A DNA stretch of 64,000 nt, taken from Mesorhizobium loti. Its GTDB lineage: Bacteria; Pseudomonadota; Alphaproteobacteria; Rhizobiales; Rhizobiaceae. Location of the stretch: assembly GCA_002356515.1 (NCBI GenBank), contig AP017605.1, positions 6,743,020 through 6,807,019 on the forward strand. The letters run 5' to 3'. The position numbers and the translations under genes were made by a program. This document shows, piece after piece, positions 1 through 8,752 of this stretch; within the stretch, counting starts at the first letter, position 1, and the number at the start of each line of letters is the position of its first letter. The notes below the pieces were generated by a model, which searched no databases, was not told the origin of the DNA, and was given only the letters and a program-made list of their open reading frames with translations.

Positions 1-257
1 AGCGCGTAGGACTGGAACACCATCGAGATGTTGCGCGAGCGCGGCGGCAGATCGTTGACGACGCGCCCGCCGATCTCGATCGAGCCGGCGCTGATTTCTT
101 CGAGCCCGGCGATCATGCGCAAAGTCGTCGACTTACCACAGCCCGACGGGCCGACCAGCGCGATGAATTCACGGTCGGTGATATCGAGATCGATGCCGTG
201 CACGATCCCGATATTGCCGTAGCGCTTGGTCAGCTTTTTGAGGGAAACCGTTGCCAT
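1..257 (-). CDS. Sugar ABC transporter ATP-binding protein (MalK/UgpC type), partial at window edge
   Basis: Only the first 85 or so residues lie in the window; the 3' part runs off the left edge. The N-terminus carries a Walker A motif GPSGCGKST at residues 36-44 and ends just after the Q-loop (MVFQSYA), as in the CUT1 ATPases of the MalK/UgpC group. It should energise import through the two permeases encoded just upstream (4-nt gap to the 262-1128 gene). The ATG at 257 is the only sensible start. The C-terminal regulatory domain is not visible, so the substrate class rests on the neighbours. Confidence 0.9.
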   Translation of the reverse strand, partial: MATVSLKKLTKRYGNIGIVHGIDLDITDREFIALVGPSGCGKSTTLRMIAGLEEISAGSIEIGGRVVNDLPPRSRNISMVFQSYA

Positions 258-261
258 GGGA

Positions 262-1128
262 TCAGCCTTTCACCGCGCCGGAGGTCAGGCCGCCGACAAG
301 GTGTTTCTGGACGATGTAGGTGAGGGTGAGCGCCGGGATGATCATCACTACGGCGAGCGCGCACATGCCGCGCCAGTCGATGGTGAATTCGGCCGTGTAA
401 TCGAGCAGGCCGACCGGCAGCGTCTTGGCGCTGACCGAACGGGTCAGTTGCGAGGCCAGCGCGAATTCGTTCCAGCAGGTCAGGAAGGCAAAGATGGCGG
501 CGGACGCGATGCCCGGACCGGCAAGCGGAAACTCGACCTGCCAGAAGGCCTGCCAGCGGGTGCAGCCGTCGATCTGCGCGGCCTCCGCGAGATCCCTCGG
601 CACCTGGCGGAAGAAGCCGTCGATCAGCCAGATGGTGAACGGTACGTTGAGCGCGACATAGGCGAGGATCAGCCCGAAATGCGTGTCGATGATGCCGAGC
701 CGCACATAGAGGAAGAACAGCGGCAGCGACAGCGCGATGCCGGGCACGGTGCGCGTCAGCATCAGGCCAAGGAAGACGCTCGATTTGCCGCGGAAGCGAT
801 AGCGCGCGAAGGCGTAGCCGCCGGCCATGCCGATGGCCACCGCGATCACCGTGGAAGTCACCGAGATGATCAGCGAGTTGCGGAAATATTCGATGACCGG
901 GATGCCGCCCTTGCCGATGCCTGAGAACATCGCGACATAGGCATCGAACGAAACCTCCTGCGGAATCCACACCGGCGGCTTGGCCATGATCTCGACGGTC
1001 GGCCGCAGCGACGACAGCACGATCCAGAGGCCCGGCAAACAGATCGTCAGCATCGCCAGGAACAGGCCGATGCGGTAGACGATGCCGGTGAGCCGGCGCT
1101 TCAGGCGGGCGGAAGAATTCTCGTCCAT
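262..1128 (-). CDS. CUT1 sugar ABC transporter permease (MalG-like)
   Basis: A 288-residue inner-membrane protein with a cytoplasmic basic start ([12 protein letters not shown]) and about six hydrophobic segments. The EAA loop ([17 protein letters not shown]) contacts the ATPase. Family knowledge places it as the second permease of a carbohydrate importer. I chose the start at 1128, which gives an ATGA overlap with the stop of the upstream permease; the longer open frame to 1281 would run deep into that gene. It lies fourth-to-last in a binding protein, permease, permease, ATPase order. The sugar is not deducible. Confidence 0.92.
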   Translation of the reverse strand: MDENSSARLKRRLTGIVYRIGLFLAMLTICLPGLWIVLSSLRPTVEIMAKPPVWIPQEVSFDAYVAMFSGIGKGGIPVIEYFRNSLIISVTSTVIAVAIGMAGGYAFARYRFRGKSSVFLGLMLTRTVPGIALSLPLFFLYVRLGIIDTHFGLILAYVALNVPFTIWLIDGFFRQVPRDLAEAAQIDGCTRWQAFWQVEFPLAGPGIASAAIFAFLTCWNEFALASQLTRSVSAKTLPVGLLDYTAEFTIDWRGMCALAVVMIIPALTLTYIVQKHLVGGLTSGAVKG

Positions 1129-2024
1129 CACCACTCCGCACCGATCTGCGTGCGCGCCGCGGCGAGCTTGTTGAAGAAATAGACGGTGAAGGCGATCGAC
1201 AGCAGGATCGAGAAATAGGCCATGGCGTTGGCCATGCCCATGCGCCCATCGCTGTAGGCGGTGCGCGCCACCAGCGTCCACAACAGCTCGGTGCGGCCGG
1301 CCGGTCCGCCATCGGTCATGATCTTGACGATGTCATAGGCGCGCGCGACGTCGAGCGAGCGGATGGTCATGGCGATGTAGGCAAAGGGCATGACGAACGG
1401 CCACGTCACATAGCGGAATGTCTGCCACGGCGTGCAGCCGTCGACGCGAGCCGCCTCGATCGGCTCTTTTGGCATGGCGAGCAGGCCGGCGAGGATCAGG
1501 ATGGCGAAGATCGCGGTCGACGACCAGATTTCGGCGATCGAGATGGCGATGAAGGCGAGACGGCCCTCGATCAGCCATGGAATGGCGTCTTGCGTAAGCC
1601 CGAGTGACTGCAGGGCATTGTTCACCAGGCCGATATTGTCGTTGAACATGAACTTGAACTGGAAGCCGACGAGGATCGGCGAGAACATCATCGGAAACAT
1701 CATCAGCGTGCGCAGGATGCGCTGGCCGCGCGTCGCCTTCTCGACCAGCATGGCAAGGCCAAGGCCAAGCAGCATTTCGAGATTGAGCGCGATGGTCAGC
1801 AGCAGCACCGTGCGGCCGAAGGCCCACCAGAAATCGGCGTTGGCCAGGATCGAGAGATAATTCCGGAAGCCGATGAAGACATAGAATGTCTCGGGCTTGG
1901 TCAGGCGGAACGGCGTGAAGCTCGAATAGAGCGACAAAAGCAGCGGCACGACGACGACCGCCGCCAGCACGACGAAGGCCGGAAGCAGCAGCAGGAATGG
2001 CGCCGATGGCTTGAAGCCCTTCAT
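1128..2024 (-). CDS. CUT1 sugar ABC transporter permease (MalF-like)
   Basis: A 298-residue permease beginning MKGFKPSAPFLLLLPAF, with the first membrane segment at once, then further segments and an EAA loop (IEAARVDGCTPWQTFR) about two thirds along. It would form the heterodimeric channel with the 262-1128 product. The start at 2024 leaves a 126-nt gap after the binding-protein gene, which holds a strong hairpin (2107-2133). The open frame to 2117 has no membrane-protein character in its extra N-terminal part, so I rejected the longer version. Confidence 0.92.
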   Translation of the reverse strand: MKGFKPSAPFLLLLPAFVVLAAVVVVPLLLSLYSSFTPFRLTKPETFYVFIGFRNYLSILANADFWWAFGRTVLLLTIALNLEMLLGLGLAMLVEKATRGQRILRTLMMFPMMFSPILVGFQFKFMFNDNIGLVNNALQSLGLTQDAIPWLIEGRLAFIAISIAEIWSSTAIFAILILAGLLAMPKEPIEAARVDGCTPWQTFRYVTWPFVMPFAYIAMTIRSLDVARAYDIVKIMTDGGPAGRTELLWTLVARTAYSDGRMGMANAMAYFSILLSIAFTVYFFNKLAAARTQIGAEW

Positions 2025-2106
2025 CAGAATCCTGTGAGGTGTTGCATTGCGTGGGCGGGGCGCCGAAAGGCGATGTGCATCGCGGAGCCTCCGGCAAGAC
2101 GCGATC

Positions 2107-2133
2107 GCCTCCCCCATTCCTAGTGGGGGAGGC
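2107..2133 (-). promoter_or_regulatory. Intercistronic hairpin after binding-protein gene
   Basis: Perfect 10-bp stem: GCCTCCCCCA (2107-2116) pairs with TGGGGGAGGC (2124-2133) around a 7-nt loop. It lies 17 nt after the stop of the binding-protein gene and before the permease genes. No T-run follows on the minus strand, so it looks like an mRNA-stabilising or attenuating element rather than a full intrinsic terminator. Confidence 0.7.
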
Positions 2134-2150
2134 AGCCTTGGGAGACGGTT

Positions 2151-3470
2151 CTAGAGCTTGCCGGCGTCCTGCAGGATCTGCGTTGCCTTGGCGGCGGCCT
2201 CATCCAGCGCCTGCTTGGAGGTCTTGTCGCCGAGGATCGCCGCTTGCAGTTCCGGATAGACGGCGTTCGAGATCTCGATCCACTCCGGCGTCTGCGGCAC
2301 GGCGAAGGCGTGCTTGGCTTCTTCCTGGAAGGCGGAAAGAACTTCCTTCTTGTAGGGATCGTTCTCGGCCTGCTTCAGGTCCCAGTCCCAGACAGCGGTG
2401 CGGGTCGGCAGCGGGCCTGCGGCGGCCTCGAGCTTCTGGCTGTCCTCATTGGTCAGCCACCACACCAGCGAGGCGGCGGCCTCCTTGTGCGGGCAGTTCT
2501 CGGTCACCGAGAAGCCGTGGAAACCGGACCAGCCGGTGCGCTTGCCGGAAGAGCCCTTCGGCGCGACCTTCACGCCGACATTGCCGGCGACCTTCGACGA
2601 CTTCGGATCGTTGAAGAAGCCGGCCCAGCCCGGCCAGTCCAGATTGATGGCGACCGTGCCCGAGGCGAAGCCCTGGCCGAGATCGTCCCAGAGGTAGTTG
2701 GTGGTTCCGGCCGGCACGGCCTTGGCCTTGTAGAGATGGACGAACCAGTCGAGTGCCCGGATGCCGGCGTCGGAATTGAAGGCAGGCTTGCCGTCCTTGT
2801 CGAGATATTCGCCGCCCTCGGCGACCACCATCTCGTAGAAGCGGCCGTTGATCGCCTCTTCCTTGCCGGCGAATTGCGTGCCGTAGAAATTGGGCGGGTT
2901 GGCGAAGAACTCGGCCTGGTCGGTGACTTCCTTCCAGCTGTCCGGCGGCACCAGGTCGTAGCCATATTTGGCCTTGAACTTGGTCTTGTTGTCGGCGTTC
3001 TCGTAGAGGCTCTTCTGGTAGTAGAGCGCAGAGACGTCGAACTGCGCGCGCGGCAGCATTTCGAGCTTGCCGTCAATGGTTGCCGATTTGATCGTCGACG
3101 GCACGAAGGCGTCGATCTCTTCCTTGGGCAGCAATTTGCTGAGGTCGGTATAGAGGCCCGTATACTGGGGTGCGAAGGACGAATGGTTCCAGCCGACGCA
3201 CCAGTTGGTGCTGCCCGAGGCGATGTCGGACTTCAGCTCCTTGTCGATGTCGAAGCCGTTCTTCTTGGTCAGGATGTTGACCTTGGCACCGGTCGCCTTC
3301 TCCCATTCGGGGATGCGCTCATAGAGCTTTTCATATTGCTGGCCGCCGATCAGCTTCACGTCGACGGTAACGCCTTCGAACTTGCCAGGCAGGTCGCCGG
3401 CAAGGGCCGTGCCTGCACCAAATGCAAGCATCAATGCACCGGCGGACACGCCGGAAAGCAGTCTGTTCAT
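2151..3470 (-). CDS. Extracellular sugar-binding protein (family 1 SBP)
   Basis: A 439-residue periplasmic receptor that should deliver a carbohydrate to the CUT1 permeases downstream. The first 23 residues form a signal peptide (basic MNRLL, hydrophobic core, cleavage near TALA-GD). The mature protein has the alternating-lobe pattern of family 1 binding proteins, with VWWLTNEDSQ near residue 350. The start at 3470 is preceded by GGGAGGA at good spacing; the frame open to 3524 adds a non-signal extension. It is the first gene of the minus-strand operon and is divergent from the IclR gene, which probably controls it. Confidence 0.93.
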   Translation of the reverse strand: MNRLLSGVSAGALMLAFGAGTALAGDLPGKFEGVTVDVKLIGGQQYEKLYERIPEWEKATGAKVNILTKKNGFDIDKELKSDIASGSTNWCVGWNHSSFAPQYTGLYTDLSKLLPKEEIDAFVPSTIKSATIDGKLEMLPRAQFDVSALYYQKSLYENADNKTKFKAKYGYDLVPPDSWKEVTDQAEFFANPPNFYGTQFAGKEEAINGRFYEMVVAEGGEYLDKDGKPAFNSDAGIRALDWFVHLYKAKAVPAGTTNYLWDDLGQGFASGTVAINLDWPGWAGFFNDPKSSKVAGNVGVKVAPKGSSGKRTGWSGFHGFSVTENCPHKEAAASLVWWLTNEDSQKLEAAAGPLPTRTAVWDWDLKQAENDPYKKEVLSAFQEEAKHAFAVPQTPEWIEISNAVYPELQAAILGDKTSKQALDEAAAKATQILQDAGKL

Positions 3471-3532
3471 TGGTATCCTCCCTTGGTGCGCCTTGGCAGG
3501 CGACCGCAACTCGTCTGATGACAAGAAGTGCT

Positions 3533-3612
3533 ACATTCATATACAAACAAAACATTCATGGATACGTCAAGGCGAAATTTGTTTCCGCCGGCTCCTTTTA
3601 TGCGTATATGAA
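3533..3612. promoter_or_regulatory. Divergent promoter region with repeated operator-like motifs
   Basis: TTCATATAC (3536-3544) is perfectly inverted as GTATATGAA (3604-3612). A related direct copy, ACATTCAT at 3533, recurs at 3552 with a shared TAC end (ACATTCATATAC against ACATTCATGGATAC). The region is AT-rich against its surroundings and lies between the IclR gene and the importer operon. Binding by the adjacent IclR protein is inference. Confidence 0.45.
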
Positions 3613-3639
3613 GAATCGATTTCACTGGAGAGAACCCCC

Positions 3640-4425
3640 ATGGACGACAGCGAAGACGAGCGCTATCGCGCGCCGGCGCTCGACAAGGGGCTCGACATCC
3701 TTGAGCTGCTGGCCGGCGTCGATGGCGGCCTGACCCAGGCCGAAATCGCCAAGAAACTCGACCGTAGCCCGAATGAATTCTACCGGATGCTCGACCGGCT
3801 GGTGCGGCGCGGCTATGTCACAAGGCTGGATGGCGACCGCTATTCGCTGACACTTAAGCTATTCGGCCTTGCGCAATTGCACGCTCCGGTGCGGCGGCTG
3901 GTCTCCTACGCGACGCCGCTGATGCGCGAGCTGGCCGAGACCTCGCAGCAGGCCAATCAACTCGTTGTTTTTGATCGCGGTTCTGCCGTCGTCATCGCCC
4001 AGCAGGAGGCGCCGAACTACTGGGGCATCTCGATCCGGGTCGGCTCCCACATCAGCCTGTTCGACACCGGTTCGGGCCATGTGCTGCTGGCCTTCCGCTC
4101 GCAGGAAGAGCGGCAGATGATGATTTCCGAACATGTCCGCAGCACCGACAAGACGGCGCAGTCGGCCGAGTTCTTCACCCGGCTCGACCAGATCCGCGAC
4201 CGTGGCTACGAGATGATGGCCTCTATGCAGACCGCCGGAGTCTTCAATCTGTCGGCACCGGTGCGCAGTTCCGACGGCAAGGCCATTGCCGCGCTGTCGA
4301 TCCCCTACATCACCGTGGTCAATGCGCCGTCCGCGCCCGACATCACCCGGACCATCGAACTGTTGCTCGCAACCTGCGAGAAGCTGTCGCATCTGGCCGG
4401 GTCGGCTGTGGGCTCGGCAGCATAA
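3640..4425 (+). CDS. IclR-family transcriptional regulator
   Basis: A 261-residue regulator. Residues 10-70 form the IclR winged helix-turn-helix (LDKGLDILELLAGVDGGLTQ, then AEIAKKLDRSPNEFYRMLDR). The rest is the GAF-like effector domain, ending in LSIPYITVV-type core strands near residue 220. The ATG at 3640 follows CTGGAG; the frame is open upstream to 3382 but that extension has no domain character. It is divergent from the CUT1 importer and followed by an amidohydrolase on its own strand, so it probably governs both according to a sugar or sugar-acid effector. Confidence 0.93.
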   Translation: MDDSEDERYRAPALDKGLDILELLAGVDGGLTQAEIAKKLDRSPNEFYRMLDRLVRRGYVTRLDGDRYSLTLKLFGLAQLHAPVRRLVSYATPLMRELAETSQQANQLVVFDRGSAVVIAQQEAPNYWGISIRVGSHISLFDTGSGHVLLAFRSQEERQMMISEHVRSTDKTAQSAEFFTRLDQIRDRGYEMMASMQTAGVFNLSAPVRSSDGKAIAALSIPYITVVNAPSAPDITRTIELLLATCEKLSHLAGSAVGSAA

Positions 4426-4447
4426 ATTCTTATTTGAATGAAGAATT
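4425..4447. promoter_or_regulatory. Inverted repeat between IclR and amidohydrolase genes
   Basis: AATTCTT (4425-4431) and AAGAATT (4441-4447) flank a 9-nt spacer, directly after the IclR stop. The right half (ATGAAGAATT) resembles ATGAAGAATC at 3608-3617 in the divergent promoter, which suggests a second site for the same regulator. It could equally be a weak hairpin. Confidence 0.3.
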
Positions 4448-4491
4448 CCTCCGTGAGATGATTTGAAAACCCTAGAGGGAGGAGCCTCGCC

Positions 4492-5331
4492 ATGATCATC
4501 GACACCCATTTGCATCTCATCGATCGTTCGGCCTTGCGCTACCCCTGGCTCGCCGGTGTGCCGGCGCTCAATCTCGATTTCTCCTATGAGGAATACGCCA
4601 CCGAGGCGCAGCGTGTTGGCGTCGAACGCGTGCTGCATATGGAGGTCGATGTCGATCCGGCCGACATCGAAGCCGAGACCGCACGGGTCGAAGGCCTGTC
4701 ACGGCAGGCGGGCAGCATGCTGGTCGGGGCGATCGCGTCCTGCCGGCCTGAAGACGCCGACTTTTCAGCCTATCTCGAAAGGCAGCGGGCAAATCCATTC
4801 GTCAAGGGCTTCCGCCGCGTGCTCCATGTTGTGCCGGACGATCTGTCGGAAGGCGCGGTGTTTCGCGACAACATCAAGCGGCTTGGCGGCACTGGGCTGA
4901 CTTTCGATTTGGTCGTGCTGCCGCACCAGATCCCCAAGGCGATCGCGCTGGCCGACCTCGCGCCCGATGTCCAGTTCGTCCTCGACCATTGCGGCGTGCC
5001 CGATATCAAGGGTGGAGCCGAGCATCCTTGGCGCGAGCATATGAGCGAGATCGCGCGGCGTCCGAATGTCATCGCCAAGATTTCTGGCGTCGTCGCCTAT
5101 GCCGATCCCGGCAACTGGACCGCCGCGACGTTGCGGCCCTATGTCGAGCACACCATCGCGGCGTTCGGTTGGGACCGTGTCGTCTGGGGCAGCGATTGGC
5201 CGGTCTGCACGCTCGGCGGCGGCCTTTCGACCTGGGTGGGCGCGACCCATGCGCTGCTTTCCGGCTGCAGCGTCACGGAGCGTGACGGATTGTTGTCGGG
5301 CAATGCCCGCAAGCTGTGGCGGTTGCCGTAG
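4492..5331 (+). CDS. Amidohydrolase family 2 protein (sugar-lactonase-like)
   Basis: A 279-residue TIM-barrel metal hydrolase. The N-terminal metal motif is DTHLHL (residues 4-9); further barrel-end ligands are the LDHCGVPD histidine near 164 and the WGSDWPVCT aspartate near 236. Relatives hydrolyse L-fucono- or L-rhamnono-lactones and similar cyclic esters, which suits a sugar-acid route beside a CUT1 importer. A strong site (GGGAGGAG) precedes the ATG. It converges with the CUT2 permease gene, with only 6 nt between stops. The exact substrate is unknown. Confidence 0.85.
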   Translation: MIIDTHLHLIDRSALRYPWLAGVPALNLDFSYEEYATEAQRVGVERVLHMEVDVDPADIEAETARVEGLSRQAGSMLVGAIASCRPEDADFSAYLERQRANPFVKGFRRVLHVVPDDLSEGAVFRDNIKRLGGTGLTFDLVVLPHQIPKAIALADLAPDVQFVLDHCGVPDIKGGAEHPWREHMSEIARRPNVIAKISGVVAYADPGNWTAATLRPYVEHTIAAFGWDRVVWGSDWPVCTLGGGLSTWVGATHALLSGCSVTERDGLLSGNARKLWRLP

Positions 5332-5337
5332 CCGCCG

Positions 5338-6306
5338 TCAGATCGTCGTCGAGACGTGCCGCTCGCGGCCGTAGAGCGAGACCAGCAGCACGATGATGAA
5401 GCCTAGGGCCGCCTGCACCGCCGAGGGCTGGAAGCCGAGCCCGATCAGCAGCGTGTTGATCTCGGTCAGCACCAGTACGCCGGCGATCGTGCCGAGATAG
5501 CTGCCGCGTCCGCCAACCAGCGCCGCGCCGCCAACGACCACAGCTGCAATCGTCTGGAACAGGTAGGGCTGACCGACATCGCCATAGGCCGAGCCGGTGA
5601 AGCCGAGCAGCAGCACGCCGGCGACGGCGGCGAAAAAGGCGCTCGCGGCATAGGTCATCACCCACATGCGAACCGGGTCGATCAGCGCCAGCGGTGCGGC
5701 TCCCGGATTGCTGCCCAGCGCATAGAGCCGGCGGCCATAGGGCGTCCGCTCCAGCACCAGCACGACAAGCGCCGCCAGCACGACCAGGCTCGGCACAAGC
5801 CATGGCACCGGCAGCGGCCCGGCCGAGCCGCCGATCGACACGAAGCTGGACACCGCTTGCGGCGCCGAGCCTGATGGGAAGCCGGCGGTCCACAAAAGCA
5901 CCAGCCCTTGCACCACCATGCCGATGCCGAGCGTGACGATGAGCGGCTGGATGTCGAGGCTGCGCGCGATCAGCCCGTTCAGGCCGCCGATCAGAATGGC
6001 CAGCACCCCGACGAGGCCGCAGACCAGGACAAAATTCCAGCCATCGCCGTAAAGCTGCGCGGCCACGACATTGGCGAAGCCGATGACGAAGGGAATGGAC
6101 AGGTCGATGCCGCCCATGATGACGACCAGTGTCTGCCCGATCGAGGCGACCGCGAGCAGCGAGGCGAGCACCAGCATGGCGCACACGGCGAAAGGGGAGG
6201 AGTAGCCGGGGATGAGGACCGTGCCGGCGAGATGCAGGAGGGCGGCGACACAGAAGGCGCCGACGACACGGGCATTGGTTGTCGCGAACAGGTTTCGCCC
6301 AGTCAT
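5338..6306 (-). CDS. CUT2 sugar ABC transporter permease (RbsC-like)
   Basis: A 322-residue permease with eight to ten hydrophobic segments and the RbsC-type sequence GGIDLSIPFVIGFANVV near residue 70. The GGRGSYLGTIAGVLVL-type loop near residue 265 is also typical. It is the last gene of the eight-gene operon that starts at 12886, one base after the stop of the other permease gene. Two different permeases in one CUT2 system suggest a heterodimeric channel. Confidence 0.92.
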   Translation of the reverse strand: MTGRNLFATTNARVVGAFCVAALLHLAGTVLIPGYSSPFAVCAMLVLASLLAVASIGQTLVVIMGGIDLSIPFVIGFANVVAAQLYGDGWNFVLVCGLVGVLAILIGGLNGLIARSLDIQPLIVTLGIGMVVQGLVLLWTAGFPSGSAPQAVSSFVSIGGSAGPLPVPWLVPSLVVLAALVVLVLERTPYGRRLYALGSNPGAAPLALIDPVRMWVMTYAASAFFAAVAGVLLLGFTGSAYGDVGQPYLFQTIAAVVVGGAALVGGRGSYLGTIAGVLVLTEINTLLIGLGFQPSAVQAALGFIIVLLVSLYGRERHVSTTI

Positions 6307-6307
6307 G

Positions 6308-7258
6308 TCAGCGCCCCTTCATGGCAAGACGTTCCTGCAGCGCGGTCAGCATCACCGCCAGCACCAGTATGGCGCCATAGGCGATCTGCAGGACGAAGGT
6401 CGAGACGTTGAAGGTCGTCAGCACGCTCTGCAGCAGGAAGATGTCGATAGCGCCGATGGCGGCACCGGCGACGCCGCCACGCCCGCCGGCCAGGCTGACG
6501 CCGCCAAGCGCCACGGCGGCAATGGCGATCAGCGTGTAGGTCGGCCCGATATTGGGATCGGCCGAACCGATCAGCGCCGTCAGCATCAGCCCGGCGCATC
6601 CGCCAAAGATGCCGGTCATGACATAGGCGATGAAGCGCACGCGCGTGACATCGACGCCGGCGGTGTAGGCGGCGCGGTCGTCGCTGCCGACTGCCATCAC
6701 CTGGTCATAGTAGGGAAGGCGCCGCACCAGCCACCAGGCAAGGAACATCAATAGCAGCGGCAACATCGACCAAGGACCTGCCAATGCCTTGAGCCATGTC
6801 GGAGCCGGGCCGATCGGTGCGGGCAGGATCGTCAGCGTCACGCCGGTCAGGATCAGATAGGTGCCGAGCGTGGCAACGATCGGCTGGATGCGCACGATCG
6901 TCGCCAGAAAGCCGTTGGCAACGCCGACCAGCGCGCCGATGAGCAGGGCCGCCGGGACAAGCAGCACGGGTGAGGAGATGCCGGCCTTGAGGAAAAGCAG
7001 CTGGATCACGACGGCATTGACGAAACCCATCAGCGGGCCGACCGAGATGTCGATGCCGCCGCGCCCCGCGAGGATCACCGGTGTCGAGGCGATGGCCGCG
7101 CCGATCAAGGGCGCGGCCAGTCCGACCAGCGCGCCCCACGACCCCGGCTGGAACCGCGCCGGGCTGAGGATGAGATTGACCGCGAGCAGGATGGCCAGCA
7201 GCACCACAGCGAAACCGACGCTTCGCCCAACCGACAGGAAGCGCGCGACGGGGCTCAT
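6308..7258 (-). CDS. CUT2 sugar ABC transporter permease (RbsC-like), second subunit
   Basis: A 316-residue membrane protein related to the 5338-6306 product. It has the motif GRGGIDISVGPLMGFVNAVV near residue 68 and the loop LAGGRGGVAGAAIGA near residue 255, both standard in ribose/xylose-type permeases. The start overlaps the stop of the upstream ATPase half-gene as ATGA at 7255-7258, which points to translational coupling. It probably forms the channel with the next permease. Confidence 0.92.
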   Translation of the reverse strand: MSPVARFLSVGRSVGFAVVLLAILLAVNLILSPARFQPGSWGALVGLAAPLIGAAIASTPVILAGRGGIDISVGPLMGFVNAVVIQLLFLKAGISSPVLLVPAALLIGALVGVANGFLATIVRIQPIVATLGTYLILTGVTLTILPAPIGPAPTWLKALAGPWSMLPLLLMFLAWWLVRRLPYYDQVMAVGSDDRAAYTAGVDVTRVRFIAYVMTGIFGGCAGLMLTALIGSADPNIGPTYTLIAIAAVALGGVSLAGGRGGVAGAAIGAIDIFLLQSVLTTFNVSTFVLQIAYGAILVLAVMLTALQERLAMKGR

Positions 7259-8004
7259 GCTGCGCGTCCGAACATGGCCGAGATAACGCTGTCGGTGGTC
7301 ATCGCTTCACCGGAGATGTCCGCCGCGACCTCGTTTTCCCGGAACACCAGCACGCGGTGGCAGAGGAGAAGGATTTCCTCTATCTCGCTGGACAGGATGA
7401 CCAGCCCCATGCCGTCGGCCGCCAACCCGCGAAAAACGTCGTAGAGCACATGCCGCGTCGCCACATCGACGCCGCGCGTCGGGTCGTTGAGAAGCAGGAT
7501 GGCGGGCTCCAGCGCCAGAGCCCGCGCTAAAAGCACCTTCTGCTGGTTGCCGCCCGACAGGGTGGTGATCGGTGCATCCGGCCGGGGCGCTACGATCGAC
7601 AATTTCTCGCGGTAGATGTCGTAGCGCGCCTTGCGCGCCGTTGGACTGATCAGGCCAAGCCGCGTATCGCGCGACAAGGTCGAAACGGCGAAATTGTCGA
7701 GCACCGACTGGGTCGGGAAAATGCCATTCGCACGCCGGTCGCGCGGCAAGTACGCGATGCCGCTGGCGACAGCCCTACGGAAGCCGGTGATTTTGCGGGA
7801 CGCGCCCGGCGCCCCAAGCTCGATCGAACCGCCCAGCGGCGACGCCAGACCGGCGAGCATCTTGAGGAACAGTTCCTGGCCGTGGCCGTCGAGGCCGGCA
7901 AGTCCGACGATCTCGCCGGGAGCAATGGTTTGCGTTATTGCGCTGGCGCCCGGCGCGATGACGAGGTCGCGGACGGCGAGCCCAGGAGCCGTGTGCTCAG
8001 CCAT
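7255..8004 (-). CDS. CUT2 ABC transporter ATPase, C-terminal half as a separate protein
   Basis: A 249-residue protein matching only the second nucleotide-binding domain of RbsA/XylG-type ATPases. The signature LSGGNQQKVLLARAL is intact. The P-loop is degenerate (GLDGHGQE, no Lys-Ser/Thr) and the Walker B acidic pair reads ND (ILLLNDPTRGVDV) instead of the usual DE. The ATG at 8004 overlaps the end of the N-half gene by 8 nt (ATGGCTGA). Second domains of this family often lose a canonical P-loop, but they are normally fused to the first. It should pair with the 7997-8734 product. Confidence 0.87.
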   Translation of the reverse strand: MAEHTAPGLAVRDLVIAPGASAITQTIAPGEIVGLAGLDGHGQELFLKMLAGLASPLGGSIELGAPGASRKITGFRRAVASGIAYLPRDRRANGIFPTQSVLDNFAVSTLSRDTRLGLISPTARKARYDIYREKLSIVAPRPDAPITTLSGGNQQKVLLARALALEPAILLLNDPTRGVDVATRHVLYDVFRGLAADGMGLVILSSEIEEILLLCHRVLVFRENEVAADISGEAMTTDSVISAMFGRAA

Positions 8005-8734
8005 GCGCCAGCTCCGCCGCCGTGCGTGGCGCCATGGCCTTGAGAAGTTCCGCCGGTGTCGAGGCGCCGCGCTCCTCGGTGCGCACGACGCTGCCGCCAC
8101 GCAGGATCGAGATGCGATCCGACAGCGACATCACCTCGTCCATGCGGTGCGTGATGAACAGGATGAGGCAGCCTTCACCGGCCAGTGCACGCATCAGAGA
8201 AAAGACGGACTCGCGATCGGCGAAGTCGAGCGCTGCGGTCACCTCGTCGAGGATCAGTATCCTGGGATTGCGCACGATCGCGCGGGCGAGAACCACCAGT
8301 TGCTGTGCGGCCAGCGGCAGCAGGCCGGCAGGCATGTCCAGCGGCACGTCGGTCACGGCGAAGCGCTTCAGCGCCGCCGCTGCCCGGTCGCGGCGCTCGT
8401 TGCGGGGCACGGTGCGCTGGAGCAGCCCGTCGAGGCCGAGCAGGATGTTGTCGGTCACGCTGCGATCCGGCGCGACCAGCACCTCCTGGAACACCGTGGC
8501 GAACCCTTGCGCCTGGAATGCCGAAGGGATGGTCCCTGAGAATGGCTTGCCATGTAGCAGGATCGCGCCACTGTCCGGCTGGACGATGCCGGACAGCAGT
8601 TTCACCATCGTGCTCTTGCCCGAGCCATTTTCGCCAAGGATGGTGTGGATGGTCCCCGCCCGGAACGCAATCGAGACGTCAGCCAGCGCGACCGTCTCGC
8701 CATAGCGTTTGGATATGGTTCTGATTTCAAGCAT
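7997..8734 (-). CDS. CUT2 ABC transporter ATPase, N-terminal half as a separate protein
   Basis: A 245-residue ATPase equivalent to the first domain of RbsA-type proteins. Walker A is GENGSGKST at residues 34-42, the signature region is LLPLAAQQLVVLARAI, and Walker B is intact (RILILDEVTAALDF). The protein stops in what would be the interdomain linker, and the second domain is encoded by the overlapping next gene in another frame. It is probably the catalytic half of a two-subunit ATPase. A sequencing frameshift is possible, but both halves start and stop cleanly at the domain border. Confidence 0.88.
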   Translation of the reverse strand: MLEIRTISKRYGETVALADVSIAFRAGTIHTILGENGSGKSTMVKLLSGIVQPDSGAILLHGKPFSGTIPSAFQAQGFATVFQEVLVAPDRSVTDNILLGLDGLLQRTVPRNERRDRAAAALKRFAVTDVPLDMPAGLLPLAAQQLVVLARAIVRNPRILILDEVTAALDFADRESVFSLMRALAGEGCLILFITHRMDEVMSLSDRISILRGGSVVRTEERGASTPAELLKAMAPRTAAELAHG

Positions 8735-8752
8735 GCCGTGTTTCTAAGCTGG

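Noticed and set aside
2244-3518. A 424-codon open frame antisense to the sugar-binding protein gene
   Set aside because: It mirrors a well-supported receptor gene and has no domain character; high G+C makes such antisense frames common.
7997-8004. Sequencing frameshift as the cause of the split CUT2 ATPase
   Set aside because: Not excluded, but both genes begin and end cleanly at the domain border with a coupled overlap, which favours two real genes.
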